A stretch of DNA of 64,000 nucleotides from Mycobacterium sp. D16Q14 (GTDB lineage Bacteria; Actinomycetota; Actinomycetes; Mycobacteriales; Mycobacteriaceae), in the NCBI GenBank assembly GCA_002013415.1, contig MAEX01000022.1, positions 25,435-89,434 of the forward strand, read 5' to 3'. The stretch's first letter is position 1, and the number at the start of each line of letters is the position of its first letter. The notes under the pieces are model-generated. The model searched no databases, had not been told where the DNA came from, and saw only the letters and a program-made list of their open reading frames with translations. The position numbers were made by a program, and so were the translations under genes. Positions 42,835 through 52,194 of the stretch are shown piece by piece.

Positions 42835-44139
42835 ATGAGCGTTTCAACCAACGAGTTGGCCGCACCCACGGCGGACGTCTCCGGTGCCGCCGCAGATCTG
42901 CGCGCAGACGTTCATGATGCCGCCCGGCGGGCGCGGGTCGCGGCCCGCGATCTGGCCCGGCTCACCGCCGACACGAAGAACATCGCGCTTCGCGCGGCGG
43001 CCGATGCGATTGTCGCCGCCACCGATTCGATCATCACGGCCAACTCCGATGACCTGCAGCGAGCCCGAGACGCCGGTATCGGTGTGGCCATGCTCGATCG
43101 TCTTGCGCTGGACGCGCGCCGGATCGCCGGGATAGCTGATGGACTGCGTCAGGTCGCAGGTCTGCCGGACCCCGTCGGGGAGGTATTGCGCGGCTCAACC
43201 CGGCCCAACGGACTGCGGTTGCGTCAGCTCAGGGTGCCGCTCGGCGTGGTCGGCATGGTGTACGAGGGGCGGCCGAACGTCACGGTCGACGCATTCGGGT
43301 TGACTCTCAAGTCGGGCAACGCGGTGCTGCTGCGCGGCAGCTCGTCGGCTGCAACCTCCAATACCGAACTCGTGCGGGTGCTGCGTGAATCGCTGCTCGC
43401 CAGCGGGCTGCCCGCCGATGCCGTCCAGCTGCTCGACAGCCAGGACCGGGTGACGGTGACCCATCTCATCCAGGCGCGCGGCCTCGTCGATGTCGTGATT
43501 CCGCGTGGCGGCGCCGGCCTCATCGACGCCGTGGTCCGCGACGCGCAGGTGCCTACCATCGAAACCGGGGTCGGCAATTGTCATGTGTATGTGCATGCCG
43601 ATGCCGACCTCGAGCTGGCCGAGCGGATCCTGTTGAACTCCAAGACCCGTCGCCCGAGCGTGTGCAATGCCGCCGAGACGCTCCTCATCGACCGTGAGAT
43701 CGCGGAGGCCGCGGTGCCGCGGCTCATCGGCGCGCTGCAGGCCGCCGGGGTCACCGTGCACGGTGACCTGGCAGTGCCCGGCGTTGTTCCGCTGACCGAG
43801 GCGGACTTCGGCACCGAATACCTGTCATTGGATATCGCGGCCGCCGTCGTCGACGATCTCGACGCCGCAGTTCGCCACATCGAGCAGTACTCCAGTGGGC
43901 ACACCGATGCCATCGTTACTGCGAATCTTGGTGCAGCCCAGGAATTTACCGATCGTGTGGACAGTGCGGCCGTGATGGTCAACGCCTCCACCGCGTTCAC
44001 CGACGGCGAGCAGTTCGGCTTCGGCGCGGAGATCGGCATCTCGACACAGAAGCTGCACGCCCGCGGCCCCATGGGGCTGCCCGAACTGACCACAACCAAG
44101 TGGATCGTCTTCGGAGACGGTCAGATCCGTCCCGCCTAA
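42835..44139 (+). CDS. proA: Gamma-glutamyl phosphate reductase
   Basis: Second step of proline synthesis: NADPH-dependent reduction of glutamyl-5-phosphate. The 434-residue aldehyde-dehydrogenase-fold protein has the catalytic Cys in RRPSVCNAAETLL and the family motif VGMVYEGRPNVTVDAFGL. -10-like TACCCT (42823-42828) ends 6 bases before the ATG. The first 50 residues include an Ala-rich addition not needed by the family. It is separated from proB by the exported-protein array and rbsK. The MoxR gene follows 14 bases later. Confidence 0.95.
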   Translation: MSVSTNELAAPTADVSGAAADLRADVHDAARRARVAARDLARLTADTKNIALRAAADAIVAATDSIITANSDDLQRARDAGIGVAMLDRLALDARRIAGIADGLRQVAGLPDPVGEVLRGSTRPNGLRLRQLRVPLGVVGMVYEGRPNVTVDAFGLTLKSGNAVLLRGSSSAATSNTELVRVLRESLLASGLPADAVQLLDSQDRVTVTHLIQARGLVDVVIPRGGAGLIDAVVRDAQVPTIETGVGNCHVYVHADADLELAERILLNSKTRRPSVCNAAETLLIDREIAEAAVPRLIGALQAAGVTVHGDLAVPGVVPLTEADFGTEYLSLDIAAAVVDDLDAAVRHIEQYSSGHTDAIVTANLGAAQEFTDRVDSAAVMVNASTAFTDGEQFGFGAEIGISTQKLHARGPMGLPELTTTKWIVFGDGQIRPA

Positions 44140-44153
44140 CACCTGGAGAACGA

Positions 44154-45026
44154 GTGGACCGAACCGAGACCGCGCCGATGTTCACGAGCATCGATGACGT
44201 CATCGCCCGGCTGGCCGAGACCGGATACCTCGCTGACACCGCCACGGCGACAGCGGTATTTCTTGCCGATCGGCTGGGCAAGCCGCTACTGGTGGAAGGT
44301 CCTGCGGGCGTCGGTAAGACCGAATTGGCCAGGGCGGTAGCACAAACCACGGGCTCGGGCCTGGTGCGTCTGCAGTGCTATGAAGGTGTTGACGAGGCGC
44401 GTGCGCTGTACGAGTGGAACCACGCCAAGCAGATCTTGCGTATCCAGGCCGGGTCGGGCAACTGGGACGAGACCAAGACCGACGTCTTCGCCGAGGAATT
44501 TCTGCTGTCGCGACCGCTGCTCACCGCGATCCGCCGCGAGGATCCGACGGTTCTGCTCATCGACGAGACCGATAAGGCCGATATCGAGATCGAGGGCCTG
44601 CTGCTGGAGGTGCTCAGTGATTTCGCGGTCACCGTCCCCGAGCTGGGCACCATCCAGGCGAGCCGCAAGCCGTTCGTTCTCCTGACCTCCAACGCCACCC
44701 GTGAGCTGTCCGAGGCGCTCAAGCGGCGCTGCTTGTTCCTGCACATCGATTTCCCCGATGCCGAGCTGGAACGGCGCATTCTGCTCAAACGGGTGCCGGA
44801 GCTGCCCGCCGCCCTCGCAGAGGAGCTGGTGCGCATCATCGGAGTGCTGCGCAACATGCAGCTCAAGAAGGTTCCCTCGGTCGCCGAGACCATCGACTGG
44901 GGGCGCACCATTTTGGCGCTGGGCCTGGATACTCTCGACGACGCCGTCATCGCGTCGACACTTGGCGTGATCCTCAAACATCACTCCGACCAGCAGCGGG
45001 CCGCAGGAGAGCTGAGGCTGAACTAA
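44154..45026 (+). CDS. MoxR-family AAA+ ATPase
   Basis: A 290-residue AAA+ protein with Walker A GPAGVGKT (about 49-56), Walker B TVLLIDETDKAD, and the sensor region LTSNATRELSEALKRRCLFLHIDFP. MoxR ATPases act as chaperones that load cofactors or assemble complexes, usually with a von Willebrand A partner, as here. GTG 44154 is preferred (GGAGAA ahead); ATG 44178 is the alternative. Its stop overlaps the start of the VWA gene by one base (TAATG). The pair matches Rv2426c-Rv2425c by order. Client unknown. Confidence 0.88.
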   Translation: MDRTETAPMFTSIDDVIARLAETGYLADTATATAVFLADRLGKPLLVEGPAGVGKTELARAVAQTTGSGLVRLQCYEGVDEARALYEWNHAKQILRIQAGSGNWDETKTDVFAEEFLLSRPLLTAIRREDPTVLLIDETDKADIEIEGLLLEVLSDFAVTVPELGTIQASRKPFVLLTSNATRELSEALKRRCLFLHIDFPDAELERRILLKRVPELPAALAEELVRIIGVLRNMQLKKVPSVAETIDWGRTILALGLDTLDDAVIASTLGVILKHHSDQQRAAGELRLN

Positions 45027-46444
45027 TGCCCGCGCGTAAGCCTCCCAAGCCGACCCTGCCCCTGGCGCCGCATGGTCTGCCAGGCCATCTGGTGGGTTTC
45101 GTGGAAGCACTACGCGAACAGGGCATCTCGGTGGGTCCGTCGGAGACGGTGGACGCGGGTCGAGTGATGACGGTGCTGGGGCTGCAGAGCCGCACCGAAC
45201 TTCGTGAAGGTCTGGCTTGCGCGGTCTTGCGTCGCGCCGATCATCGGCCGACCTTCGACGTGCTGTTCGACCTGTGGTTCCCGCCCGCGCTGGGCGCCCG
45301 TTTCGTCGAAGTCGACGAGGAATCGACAGCCCTTGATATCGAGGATATCGAGCAGGTGCGTGAGCAGCTGATAGACCTGCTTGCCTCCGACGCCGGAGAT
45401 CTGCCCCTGAATTCGTTGATCGCGCAGATCGTGGAGGCATACGGGAAGTACAACTCCACCCGGGGAACCTCCTACTCGGCCTACCAGGCCATGAAATCGC
45501 TGTCCCTGGACCAGATCGAGGCCAAACTGCTGATGGGCCTGCTCGGCGGTGGCGACGATGCGTCACCAACGGACCAGGCCGTCGCGAAAGCGATTGCCAA
45601 ACAGCGCATCTCGAAGGTGCGCCAGCTCGTCGAGGCGGAGACCAAACGCCGCACGGCCGAACAGCTGGGGCGCGAACGCGTGACCGCGTACGGTGTGCCG
45701 CAATTGGCCGAGAACGTGGAGTTCCTGCGAGCTTCGGGGGAGCAGTTGCGCAACATGCAACGGGTGGTGCACCCGTTGGCGCGAATGTTGGCCAGCCGTC
45801 TGGCGGCCCGGCGCCGCCGTGCCCACACCGGTCAGATCGATCTGCGCCGCACCCTGCGTAAGTCCATGTCCACCGGAGGTGTGCCCATCGACGTCGTACA
45901 GAAGAAGCCCCGTCCGGCCCGCCCCGAGCTGGTGGTGCTCTGTGATGTGTCGGGATCGGTGGCAGGGTTCTCGCATTTCACGTTGCTGCTGGTGCACGCA
46001 CTGCGTCAGCAATTCTCGCGGGTGCGTGTCTTCGCGTTCATCGACAGCACCGACGAGGTGACCCACCTGTTCACGCCCGACACCGATCTTGCCGAGGCCA
46101 TCGTGCGGATCACCCGGGAGGCGGAGGTGTTCACCGGCGACGGACACAGCGACTACGGGCACGCGTTCAAGACGTTCGTCGAGAAGTTCCCGACGGTCCT
46201 TTCCCCCCGTAGTGCGCTGCTCATCCTGGGTGACGCACGCACCAACTACCGCAATCCTGCCATCGAGGTGCTCACCTCGATGGTGTCCTCCAGCAGGCAC
46301 GCGCACTGGCTCAATCCCGAGCCCAAGAACCACTGGGGAACCGGTGATTCGGCCGCCACCCGGTACCAGGACGCCATCACCATGCACGAATGCCGATCGG
46401 CGAAACAGCTGGCCACGGTGATCGACAACCTGCTGCCCGTCTAG
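45026..46444 (+). CDS. VWA-domain (CoxE-like) partner of MoxR
   Basis: A 472-residue protein. The N-terminal half is helical and basic. The C-terminal VWA domain has the metal-ion-dependent adhesion site DVSGSVAG at about residue 307, a Thr-containing loop (STDEVTHLFTPDT) and LLILGDARTNYRNP. In CoxE-type partners of MoxR the VWA domain binds the client protein. The TAATG junction couples its translation to the ATPase. It is cytoplasmic, with no signal peptide or membrane span. Confidence 0.88.
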   Translation: MPARKPPKPTLPLAPHGLPGHLVGFVEALREQGISVGPSETVDAGRVMTVLGLQSRTELREGLACAVLRRADHRPTFDVLFDLWFPPALGARFVEVDEESTALDIEDIEQVREQLIDLLASDAGDLPLNSLIAQIVEAYGKYNSTRGTSYSAYQAMKSLSLDQIEAKLLMGLLGGGDDASPTDQAVAKAIAKQRISKVRQLVEAETKRRTAEQLGRERVTAYGVPQLAENVEFLRASGEQLRNMQRVVHPLARMLASRLAARRRRAHTGQIDLRRTLRKSMSTGGVPIDVVQKKPRPARPELVVLCDVSGSVAGFSHFTLLLVHALRQQFSRVRVFAFIDSTDEVTHLFTPDTDLAEAIVRITREAEVFTGDGHSDYGHAFKTFVEKFPTVLSPRSALLILGDARTNYRNPAIEVLTSMVSSSRHAHWLNPEPKNHWGTGDSAATRYQDAITMHECRSAKQLATVIDNLLPV

Positions 46445-46476
46445 CGCCGGTCATCACTCCAGTAAGCTGGCAATTC

Positions 46477-47136
46477 GTGCAATCTGTCCCTGACACTCTT
46501 CGCGCAAGCGGTTCAGCGCAGCGCCGCCGACTTGGCGTGATGGGCGGGACGTTCGACCCCATCCACAATGGTCACTTGGTTGCCGCCAGCGAGGTTGCCG
46601 ACCGGTTTGAACTCGACGAGGTCATTTTCGTCCCGACGGGAGAGCCGTGGCAGAAGCAGGGGCGCAAGGTCAGCCCCGCCGAGCATCGGTACCTGATGAC
46701 CGTCATCGCGACCGCATCAAATCCGCGGTTCACCGTTAGCCGGGCCGATATTGACCGTGGCGGGGCGACCTACACCGTCGACACCCTCGTCGACCTACGC
46801 GACGCGCATCCCGACGCGGACCTGTACTTCATTACCGGCGCAGACGCGCTGGCCTCGATCCTGTCGTGGGAGAACTGGGAGCAGCTGTTCACCTTGGCCA
46901 AGTTCATAGGGGTCAGCCGACCCGGATACGAACTGAGTTCCGATCACATCGCCCATGCCGAGCTGCCTCCCGACGGGCTCTCGCTTGTCGAAGTGCCCGC
47001 GCTCGCCATCTCGTCGACCGACTGCCGGATTCGGGCGGGCCAGGAGCGGCCGATTTGGTACCTGGTACCGGACGGGGTCGTGCAGTACGTCGCAAAACAT
47101 CAGCTTTACAGTCAGAACCGAGGGGACGCCGCATGA
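46477..47136 (+). CDS. nadD: Nicotinate-nucleotide adenylyltransferase
   Basis: Makes deamido-NAD from NaMN and ATP. The nucleotidyltransferase signature is GVMGGTFDPIHNGHLVAASE and the second is ALAISSTDCR, matching ISSTxIR. GTG 46477 gives 219 residues; -10-like TAAGCT (46463-46468) ends 8 bases upstream. Rv2421c starts with a similar short basic lead before RRLGVMGGTFDP. It overlaps rsfS by 4 bases (ATGA), a typical pairing in bacteria. Confidence 0.95.
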   Translation: MQSVPDTLRASGSAQRRRLGVMGGTFDPIHNGHLVAASEVADRFELDEVIFVPTGEPWQKQGRKVSPAEHRYLMTVIATASNPRFTVSRADIDRGGATYTVDTLVDLRDAHPDADLYFITGADALASILSWENWEQLFTLAKFIGVSRPGYELSSDHIAHAELPPDGLSLVEVPALAISSTDCRIRAGQERPIWYLVPDGVVQYVAKHQLYSQNRGDAA

Positions 47137-47534
47137 CCGCCACCGCAGATGCCGTCGAGCTAGCGACGCTGGCCGCACAGGCAGCCGCAGCCAAGCTCGC
47201 CACCGATGTCGTCGTCATCGACGTCTCCGAACAGCTGGTCATCACCGACTGCTTCGTGATCGCCTCGGCCTCTAACGAGCGCCAGGTGAACGCCATTGTC
47301 GACGCGGTGGAAGAGCAGCTGCGCCGGGGCGGTCACAAGCCGGTGCGCCGCGAAGGCGGCCGCGAGGGACGCTGGACGCTCCTGGACTACGTGGACGTGG
47401 TTGTCCACGTCCAGCACGAAGACGAGCGTAATTACTATGCGCTGGAACGGCTTTGGCGTGACTGCCCGACCATTCCGGTGGATCTGGACGCTGCGCCGGT
47501 CGATGCCCCGGCCGACACGGAGGACGGCGCATGA
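47133..47534 (+). CDS. rsfS: Ribosomal silencing factor RsfS
   Basis: A 133-residue protein that binds L14 and blocks subunit joining under starvation. The DUF143 core is VVIDVSEQLVITDCFVIASASNERQVNAIVDAVEEQLR, then EGGREGRWTLLDYVDVVVHVQHEDERNYYALERLW. It overlaps both nadD (ATGA) and gpgP (ATGA), so the four-gene run nadD-rsfS-gpgP-octT is one operon. Confidence 0.95.
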   Translation: MTATADAVELATLAAQAAAAKLATDVVVIDVSEQLVITDCFVIASASNERQVNAIVDAVEEQLRRGGHKPVRREGGREGRWTLLDYVDVVVHVQHEDERNYYALERLWRDCPTIPVDLDAAPVDAPADTEDGA

Positions 47535-48196
47535 TCCGTCGGTTGGTGCTGCTGCGGCATGGGCAGACGACCTTCAACGCCGACAGCCGGATGCAGGGAC
47601 AGCTGGACACCGGACTGTCGGATCTGGGCCGGGCGCAGGCGGTCGCGGCCGCCGAAGTGCTGGCCAAGCGGCTGCCACTGGTGATTGTGTCCTCGGATCT
47701 GCAGCGGGCATATGACACCGCGACGGCGCTGGCGGATCGCTGCCACGTCGGGGTGTCGGTCGATGAGCGGCTGCGGGAGACCCATCTCGGCGATTGGCAG
47801 GGGTTGACCCATCACGAGGTCGACGCCATTGCCCCCGGCGCCCGGGCCGCCTGGCGCGATGATGCGACGCTGGCGCCTCATGGCGGAGAGAGCCGCATCG
47901 ACGTCGCTAATCGCAGCGTGCCCCTCGTCGCCGAACTCGTTGACTCGGTGACGGAATGGGGAACCGATGAGCGCGATCACCCGGTGGTCCTTGTTGCCCA
48001 CGGCGGTCTGATCGCCGCGCTCACTGCCGCCCTGCTGCGTCTGGATGTCAGCAACTGGCCGGTGCTCGGCGGGATGGGCAATGCGAGCTGGGTTCAGCTG
48101 GGCGGACATTCGGCGGACGGTGCCGGATTCAATGACATCCGGTGGCGCCTGGATGTCTGGAACGCCTCGGCGCAGGTGACCAATGACGTCCTCTGA
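47531..48196 (+). CDS. gpgP: Glucosyl-3-phosphoglycerate phosphatase
   Basis: Histidine-phosphatase enzyme in the early steps of methylglucose lipopolysaccharide synthesis; removes phosphate from glucosyl-3-phosphoglycerate. LLRHGQTTFNADSRMQGQ at residues 7-24 holds the nucleophile His10, and VLVAHGGLIAALTAAL has the second active-site His. It overlaps rsfS by 4 bases and octT by 14 bases, matching Rv2419c. Co-expression with octT supports the specific assignment over a generic phosphoglycerate mutase. Confidence 0.9.
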   Translation: MIRRLVLLRHGQTTFNADSRMQGQLDTGLSDLGRAQAVAAAEVLAKRLPLVIVSSDLQRAYDTATALADRCHVGVSVDERLRETHLGDWQGLTHHEVDAIAPGARAAWRDDATLAPHGGESRIDVANRSVPLVAELVDSVTEWGTDERDHPVVLVAHGGLIAALTAALLRLDVSNWPVLGGMGNASWVQLGGHSADGAGFNDIRWRLDVWNASAQVTNDVL

Positions 48197-48926
48197 GGGA
48201 GGCTCAGAGCGCAAGAAGCTGCTGATCTTTGCGGACTCGTTGTCCTACTACGGGCCAACCGGCGGTCTGCCCGCCGACGACCCCAGGATTTGGCCCAATA
48301 TCGTTGGGCAGCATCTCGGTTGGGATGTCGAACTGATCGCCCGAATCGGCTGGACCTGTCGGGACGTGTGGTGGGCGGCCATCCAGGACCCGCGGGCGTG
48401 GGCAGCGGTACCGCACGCCGGAGCCGTCATCTTCGCGACGAGCGGCATGGATTCGCTGCCTTCGCCGCTTCCGACGGCGTTGCGGGAGTCGATCAGGCTG
48501 ATTCGTCCGCCGAGATTGCGCAGCTGGATCCGCGACGGGTACGGCTGGTTGCAGCCCCGGCTTTCGCCCATCGCGCGGGTGGCACTGCCCCCCAAGCTCA
48601 CCGTGGAATACCTTGAAAAGACTCGCGGCGCACTGGATTTCAACCGTCCCGGACTGCCCATGATCGCCTCGTTGCCGTCGGTGCACATCGCCGAGTCATA
48701 TGGCCGCGTGCACTCGGGCAGGGAAGCCACCGCGTCCGCCATCCAGACCTGGGCGTCGGAACACAAGATGCCGGTGGTGGATCTGAAGGAAGCCGTCGGC
48801 GAGGAGATCTTCTCGGGCCGCGGGAACCCCGACGGAATCCACTGGAACTTTGTCGCGCATGAGCGCGTTGCCGAATTGATGATCAACGCGCTGCGGACCG
48901 TGCTGCCCGAGCTCGGGGTTCGGTGA
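48183..48926 (+). CDS. octT: Diglucosylglycerate octanoyltransferase
   Basis: A 247-residue SGNH-type acyltransferase that puts octanoate on diglucosylglycerate, a precursor of methylglucose lipopolysaccharide. The Asp-Ser motif (FADSLSYYG, Ser19) and C-terminal DGIHW (Asp217, His220) are the triad. It overlaps gpgP by 14 bases, like Rv2418c-Rv2419c. The 14-base overlap is longer than the others in the operon, and an internal start cannot be ruled out. Confidence 0.88.
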   Translation: MTSSEGGSERKKLLIFADSLSYYGPTGGLPADDPRIWPNIVGQHLGWDVELIARIGWTCRDVWWAAIQDPRAWAAVPHAGAVIFATSGMDSLPSPLPTALRESIRLIRPPRLRSWIRDGYGWLQPRLSPIARVALPPKLTVEYLEKTRGALDFNRPGLPMIASLPSVHIAESYGRVHSGREATASAIQTWASEHKMPVVDLKEAVGEEIFSGRGNPDGIHWNFVAHERVAELMINALRTVLPELGVR

Positions 48927-48929
48927 CTC

Positions 48930-49766
48930 ATGCCGGTTGTGGTGGTGACGGACACTGGGGCGCGGCTGCAACCGCACGACGCCGAGATGCTGGGCATCCG
49001 GCTGGTGCCGTTGCATGTGCTGACTGGCGATCTGGACCTGCGTGACGGCGTGGACCCCATCCCCCCCTCGGTGTACGAGAAGGGCCGCGCCACCACCGCC
49101 GGTGCGTCGCCGGCCGAGCTGGCCGAGGTGTATCGGCAGGCCCTGATCGACAGCGGCGGCGACGGCGTGGTCGCGGTCCATCTGTCCGGCAGATTGTCGA
49201 GCACTTTCGAAGCCGCAGGACAGGCGGCCCGTGAATACGGCGATCGGCTGCATGTCGTTGATTCACGGTCGGCCGCGATGGGCAGCGGCTTCGTCGCGCT
49301 GGCCGCGGCCCGGGCTGCAGCCGCCGGTGCAGATCTGAGTGCGGCGTACCAGGCCGCGCGGGATGCTGTGGGGCGCAGTCGATGTGTCATGGTGGTGCAC
49401 AAATTGGACCATCTGCGGCGCAGCGGACGTATCAGTGCCACCTCGTCCTGGCTCGGCACCGCGCTGGCCCTCAAGCCGGTGTTGCAGATCGATGATGACG
49501 GAAAGCTGGTTCTCGCGCAGCGCGTCCGCACCGCCACCAAGGCGATCGGGGCGATGGTCGACAACATCGTCGACTTCGTGGGGGAGCGTCGCGTCTCGGT
49601 GACGATCCACCACGTTGACAACACCGAAACCGCCGAGAAGGTCAACGAGCTGGTGTGCTCGCGGCTGAATACCGCGCATGATCCGGTGATCTCGGAGATG
49701 GGGCCGGTGCTGGCAGTGCACGTGGGGCCTGGTGCTGTCGGGGTGTGCGCCGAACCCGTGGAGTGA
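48930..49766 (+). CDS. DegV-family fatty-acid-binding protein
   Basis: A 278-residue protein of the DegV/FakB fold. N-terminal VVVVTDTGARLQPHDAEMLGIRLVPLHV is the family start, with Asp-Thr-Gly in place of DSTA/DSS-type motifs. VHLSGRLSSTFEAA holds the Ser that contacts the fatty-acid head group, and the C-terminal GPVLAVHVGPGAVGV is conserved. FakB-like proteins present fatty acids to a FakA kinase, but no fakA is here. It matches Rv2417c. It begins 3 bases after octT, so it may serve octanoate or long-chain acyl traffic in the same pathway (inference). Confidence 0.9.
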   Translation: MPVVVVTDTGARLQPHDAEMLGIRLVPLHVLTGDLDLRDGVDPIPPSVYEKGRATTAGASPAELAEVYRQALIDSGGDGVVAVHLSGRLSSTFEAAGQAAREYGDRLHVVDSRSAAMGSGFVALAAARAAAAGADLSAAYQAARDAVGRSRCVMVVHKLDHLRRSGRISATSSWLGTALALKPVLQIDDDGKLVLAQRVRTATKAIGAMVDNIVDFVGERRVSVTIHHVDNTETAEKVNELVCSRLNTAHDPVISEMGPVLAVHVGPGAVGVCAEPVE

Positions 49767-49860
49767 GGTAGGGCGTTCGGAGTTCTCCACAGCTCTGCAT
49801 TGATCCACAGATGCCCCGCCACCTCTGGCGGGATGGTCCGGCGCTTTCTAGCGTCGGGAT

Positions 49861-50655
49861 ATGGAATCCGAGCTGCTGCACCGACGCCTTGCGCCGCCCG
49901 GGCGTGAGAGTGATGACGATGACGACGACGTCGCGGGGGCGGCCGGTGCTGAGCCGGATTCGGCCTTGCGTTGGCTCCCGGATTCACTGACGCCCGGCGG
50001 TCCGCGCGGGTGGCTGGAGTCCGTCCGCACCGACCCCGGTCGTGCCGGGATTGTTGCTCTGGGCGCTATTGGCGTGCTGGCGGTATTGGTCACGATCTTC
50101 ACCGTGATGCGGCAGCCTGCACCGCCTGTGAGTGCACAACTTCCTCCGGTGCAACCGGTTTCATCGAGCACAACGTCCGCGCCGAGTGCCTTGGTCATCA
50201 GTGTGGCCGGCCTGGTGAAGCGACCAGGTCTGGTCACCTTGTCCAGTGGTGCCCGGGTCGCCGACGCGGTGACGGCGGCCGGGGGTGCGGTCGAGGGCGC
50301 CGACGTCGTGACGCTCAACATGGCTCGGCCGGTTGTCGATGGCGATCAGATAGTGGTCGGTCTGGCTCCGGCGCCCGGGCAGCCCGTGGGGATGACGAGC
50401 TCGATTATCGCCGCCGGGCGGCCACCTTCCGTCAATGCGGACGCCAGGGGGCCGATACCGCCGGGGCGGATAAACCTCAACACGGCAACCGAATCCGAAC
50501 TGGATACGCTGCCCGGCGTAGGGCCGGTCATGGCAGCGTCGATTGTGCGGTGGCGCTCTGACCATGGCAAGTTCACCAGCATCGATCAGCTCTCGGAGGT
50601 CGACGGGGTCGGCCCCGCGCGGCTGGACAAGCTGCGCGCCCTTGTCGTGTTGTGA
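49861..50655 (+). CDS. comEA: ComEA-like DNA-binding protein
   Basis: A 264-residue membrane-anchored protein: cytoplasmic acidic head (ESDDDDDDVAG), one membrane helix (AGIVALGAIGVLAVLVTIFTVM), a SLBB-type domain (ISVAGLVKRPGLVTLSSGARVADAVTAAGG), and a C-terminal helix-hairpin-helix pair (INLNTATESELDTLPGVGPVMAASIVRWRSDHGKF) that binds DNA. -10-like TAGCGT (49849-49854) ends 6 bases before the ATG. It overlaps comEC by 4 bases (GTGA). M. tuberculosis has eis between the DegV gene and comEA; here nothing lies between. DNA uptake is not established in mycobacteria. Confidence 0.92.
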   Translation: MESELLHRRLAPPGRESDDDDDDVAGAAGAEPDSALRWLPDSLTPGGPRGWLESVRTDPGRAGIVALGAIGVLAVLVTIFTVMRQPAPPVSAQLPPVQPVSSSTTSAPSALVISVAGLVKRPGLVTLSSGARVADAVTAAGGAVEGADVVTLNMARPVVDGDQIVVGLAPAPGQPVGMTSSIIAAGRPPSVNADARGPIPPGRINLNTATESELDTLPGVGPVMAASIVRWRSDHGKFTSIDQLSEVDGVGPARLDKLRALVVL

Positions 50656-52187
50656 CTCATGCCGATCTCGTGAATGCCGTCCGCGACGATGAGTCCCTTC
50701 TGGATCTGCGTCTGGTACCGCCCGCGCTTGCCGCCTGGGCCGCTACCGCAACGGGAATCCTTTGGCCGATAGGCTATTTCCTGGCGGCGGTGCTGGCGCT
50801 AGGAGCGCTGACCGTGCACCTGTCTCGTCGTCGGCTGAACAGGGCCTTCGGCACCGCGGTGCTCGTCGTCCTGATTGCCGGTGTTGGATTCTCGGTCGCC
50901 GCGGCCATGCGACGTGACGGGGTGCAGAGTCATCCCTTGCGTTCCCGCGTGGGACACGTTGTTGCGGTGCAGCTGCGGGTAACGGAGGACCCGCGATCGA
51001 TCACCGGAGGGCGCGCGATGGTGCGCGCCGACCTCGTCGCGATGGGTGATACCGCACAGTCACGTGGTGGCTCCGTCATCGTCTTCGGGTCGTCGTCCTT
51101 GCTCGACGCCGTTGCTGTCGGCGACACGGTGACGACGCGTGCGGTGGTCACCCGTTCCGCGCGGCATGATCTGACCGCCGCCATGCTCGCCGCCGTGGGA
51201 GAACCCACGGTCATCGGCCACTCGCCAATTCATCGCGCGGCCAATGGCATTCGTGATCGATTTGTCGAGATCGCACGAAGTACGCTGCCTGCCGACCAAG
51301 CCGCGCTGCTGCCGGCGTTGGTGCTGGGGGACACCAGTGCGCTCGATGAGGGCACCATCGCGATGTTTCGAACATCGGGACTCACCCACTTGATGGCGGT
51401 ATCGGGGGCCAACGTATCCATCGTGTGCGGGGCCGTGCTGCTCCTGGGGCGACTGATTGGCCTACGGGCCTCGGTGATGTTGGCGGGGCTCGTTCTGGTC
51501 GGCTTCGTCATCCTCGTCAGGCCCTCACCGAGCGTGTTGAGAGCGGCAGTGATGGGTGCGATCGGGCTACTTGGTGTGCTGACCGCGAGGCGTCGGCAGG
51601 CGGTACCAGCCTTGGCGGCAACGGCTTTGGTGCTGCTCGCCATATCACCGGGTCTTGCCGTGGACATCGGGTTTGCGTTGTCGGTGGTCGCCACGGCGGC
51701 CCTGGTGGTGCTGGCGCCGCGATGGTCGATGCGCCTGACCGCCCGGGGCTGGCCAAAGCCACTGGCCGATGCCCTATGCGTCGCGGTGGCGGCACAGGTG
51801 GTCACCGCTCCGCTGATTGCCGCGATCTCCGGAAGCGTCAGCGTGGCATCCGTCGCCGCGAACATGGTCGCTGGCGTCGTCATCGCGCCCATCACCATCC
51901 TGGGTACGGCGGCTGCGGGGCTTGCCATGATCTCACCGCTGACCGCGGGTCTGCTGGTGCGGTTCTGTGGCCCGGAACTGTGGTGGTTGCTCCACGTCGC
52001 CGACTACGCGGCCGCAGGTGGATCGACAGCGATTCCTGTGCCCTCGGGTGCCATCGGATTTTTGATTGTGGCTGTCGCGCTGGGGCTTTCGGTGTGGTGG
52101 TGGCGCCGGCGGTGGTTCCGCGGAGTGATCTGGTTCGCGGCGCTGTGCGTGCTTGCGTTGGTTATCTCGGCGAGACTGGTGGGTTAA
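50652..52187 (+). CDS. comEC: ComEC/Rec2-type membrane channel protein
   Basis: A 511-residue polytopic protein with about ten membrane helices. The competence-domain signature is THLMAVSGANVSIVCGAVLLLGR. The zinc-dependent hydrolase domain seen at the C terminus of many ComEC proteins is absent, as in other mycobacteria. Start GTG overlaps comEA. Role in DNA transport across the membrane is inferred from the family only. Confidence 0.92.
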   Translation: MTHADLVNAVRDDESLLDLRLVPPALAAWAATATGILWPIGYFLAAVLALGALTVHLSRRRLNRAFGTAVLVVLIAGVGFSVAAAMRRDGVQSHPLRSRVGHVVAVQLRVTEDPRSITGGRAMVRADLVAMGDTAQSRGGSVIVFGSSSLLDAVAVGDTVTTRAVVTRSARHDLTAAMLAAVGEPTVIGHSPIHRAANGIRDRFVEIARSTLPADQAALLPALVLGDTSALDEGTIAMFRTSGLTHLMAVSGANVSIVCGAVLLLGRLIGLRASVMLAGLVLVGFVILVRPSPSVLRAAVMGAIGLLGVLTARRRQAVPALAATALVLLAISPGLAVDIGFALSVVATAALVVLAPRWSMRLTARGWPKPLADALCVAVAAQVVTAPLIAAISGSVSVASVAANMVAGVVIAPITILGTAAAGLAMISPLTAGLLVRFCGPELWWLLHVADYAAAGGSTAIPVPSGAIGFLIVAVALGLSVWWWRRRWFRGVIWFAALCVLALVISARLVG

Positions 52188-52194
52188 GTTGTCG

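Noticed and set aside
49783..49809. Two DnaA-box-like words (TTCTCCACA, TGATCCACA) upstream of comEA
   Set aside because: Only two imperfect copies and no origin-type neighbours; expected by chance in a promoter region.
48248..49987. Long open frame (579 codons) on the minus strand opposite octT and the DegV gene
   Set aside because: It is antisense to two genes with clear family motifs, its product is Arg/Ser/Pro/Thr-rich without recognisable domains, and GC-rich DNA keeps such frames open by chance.
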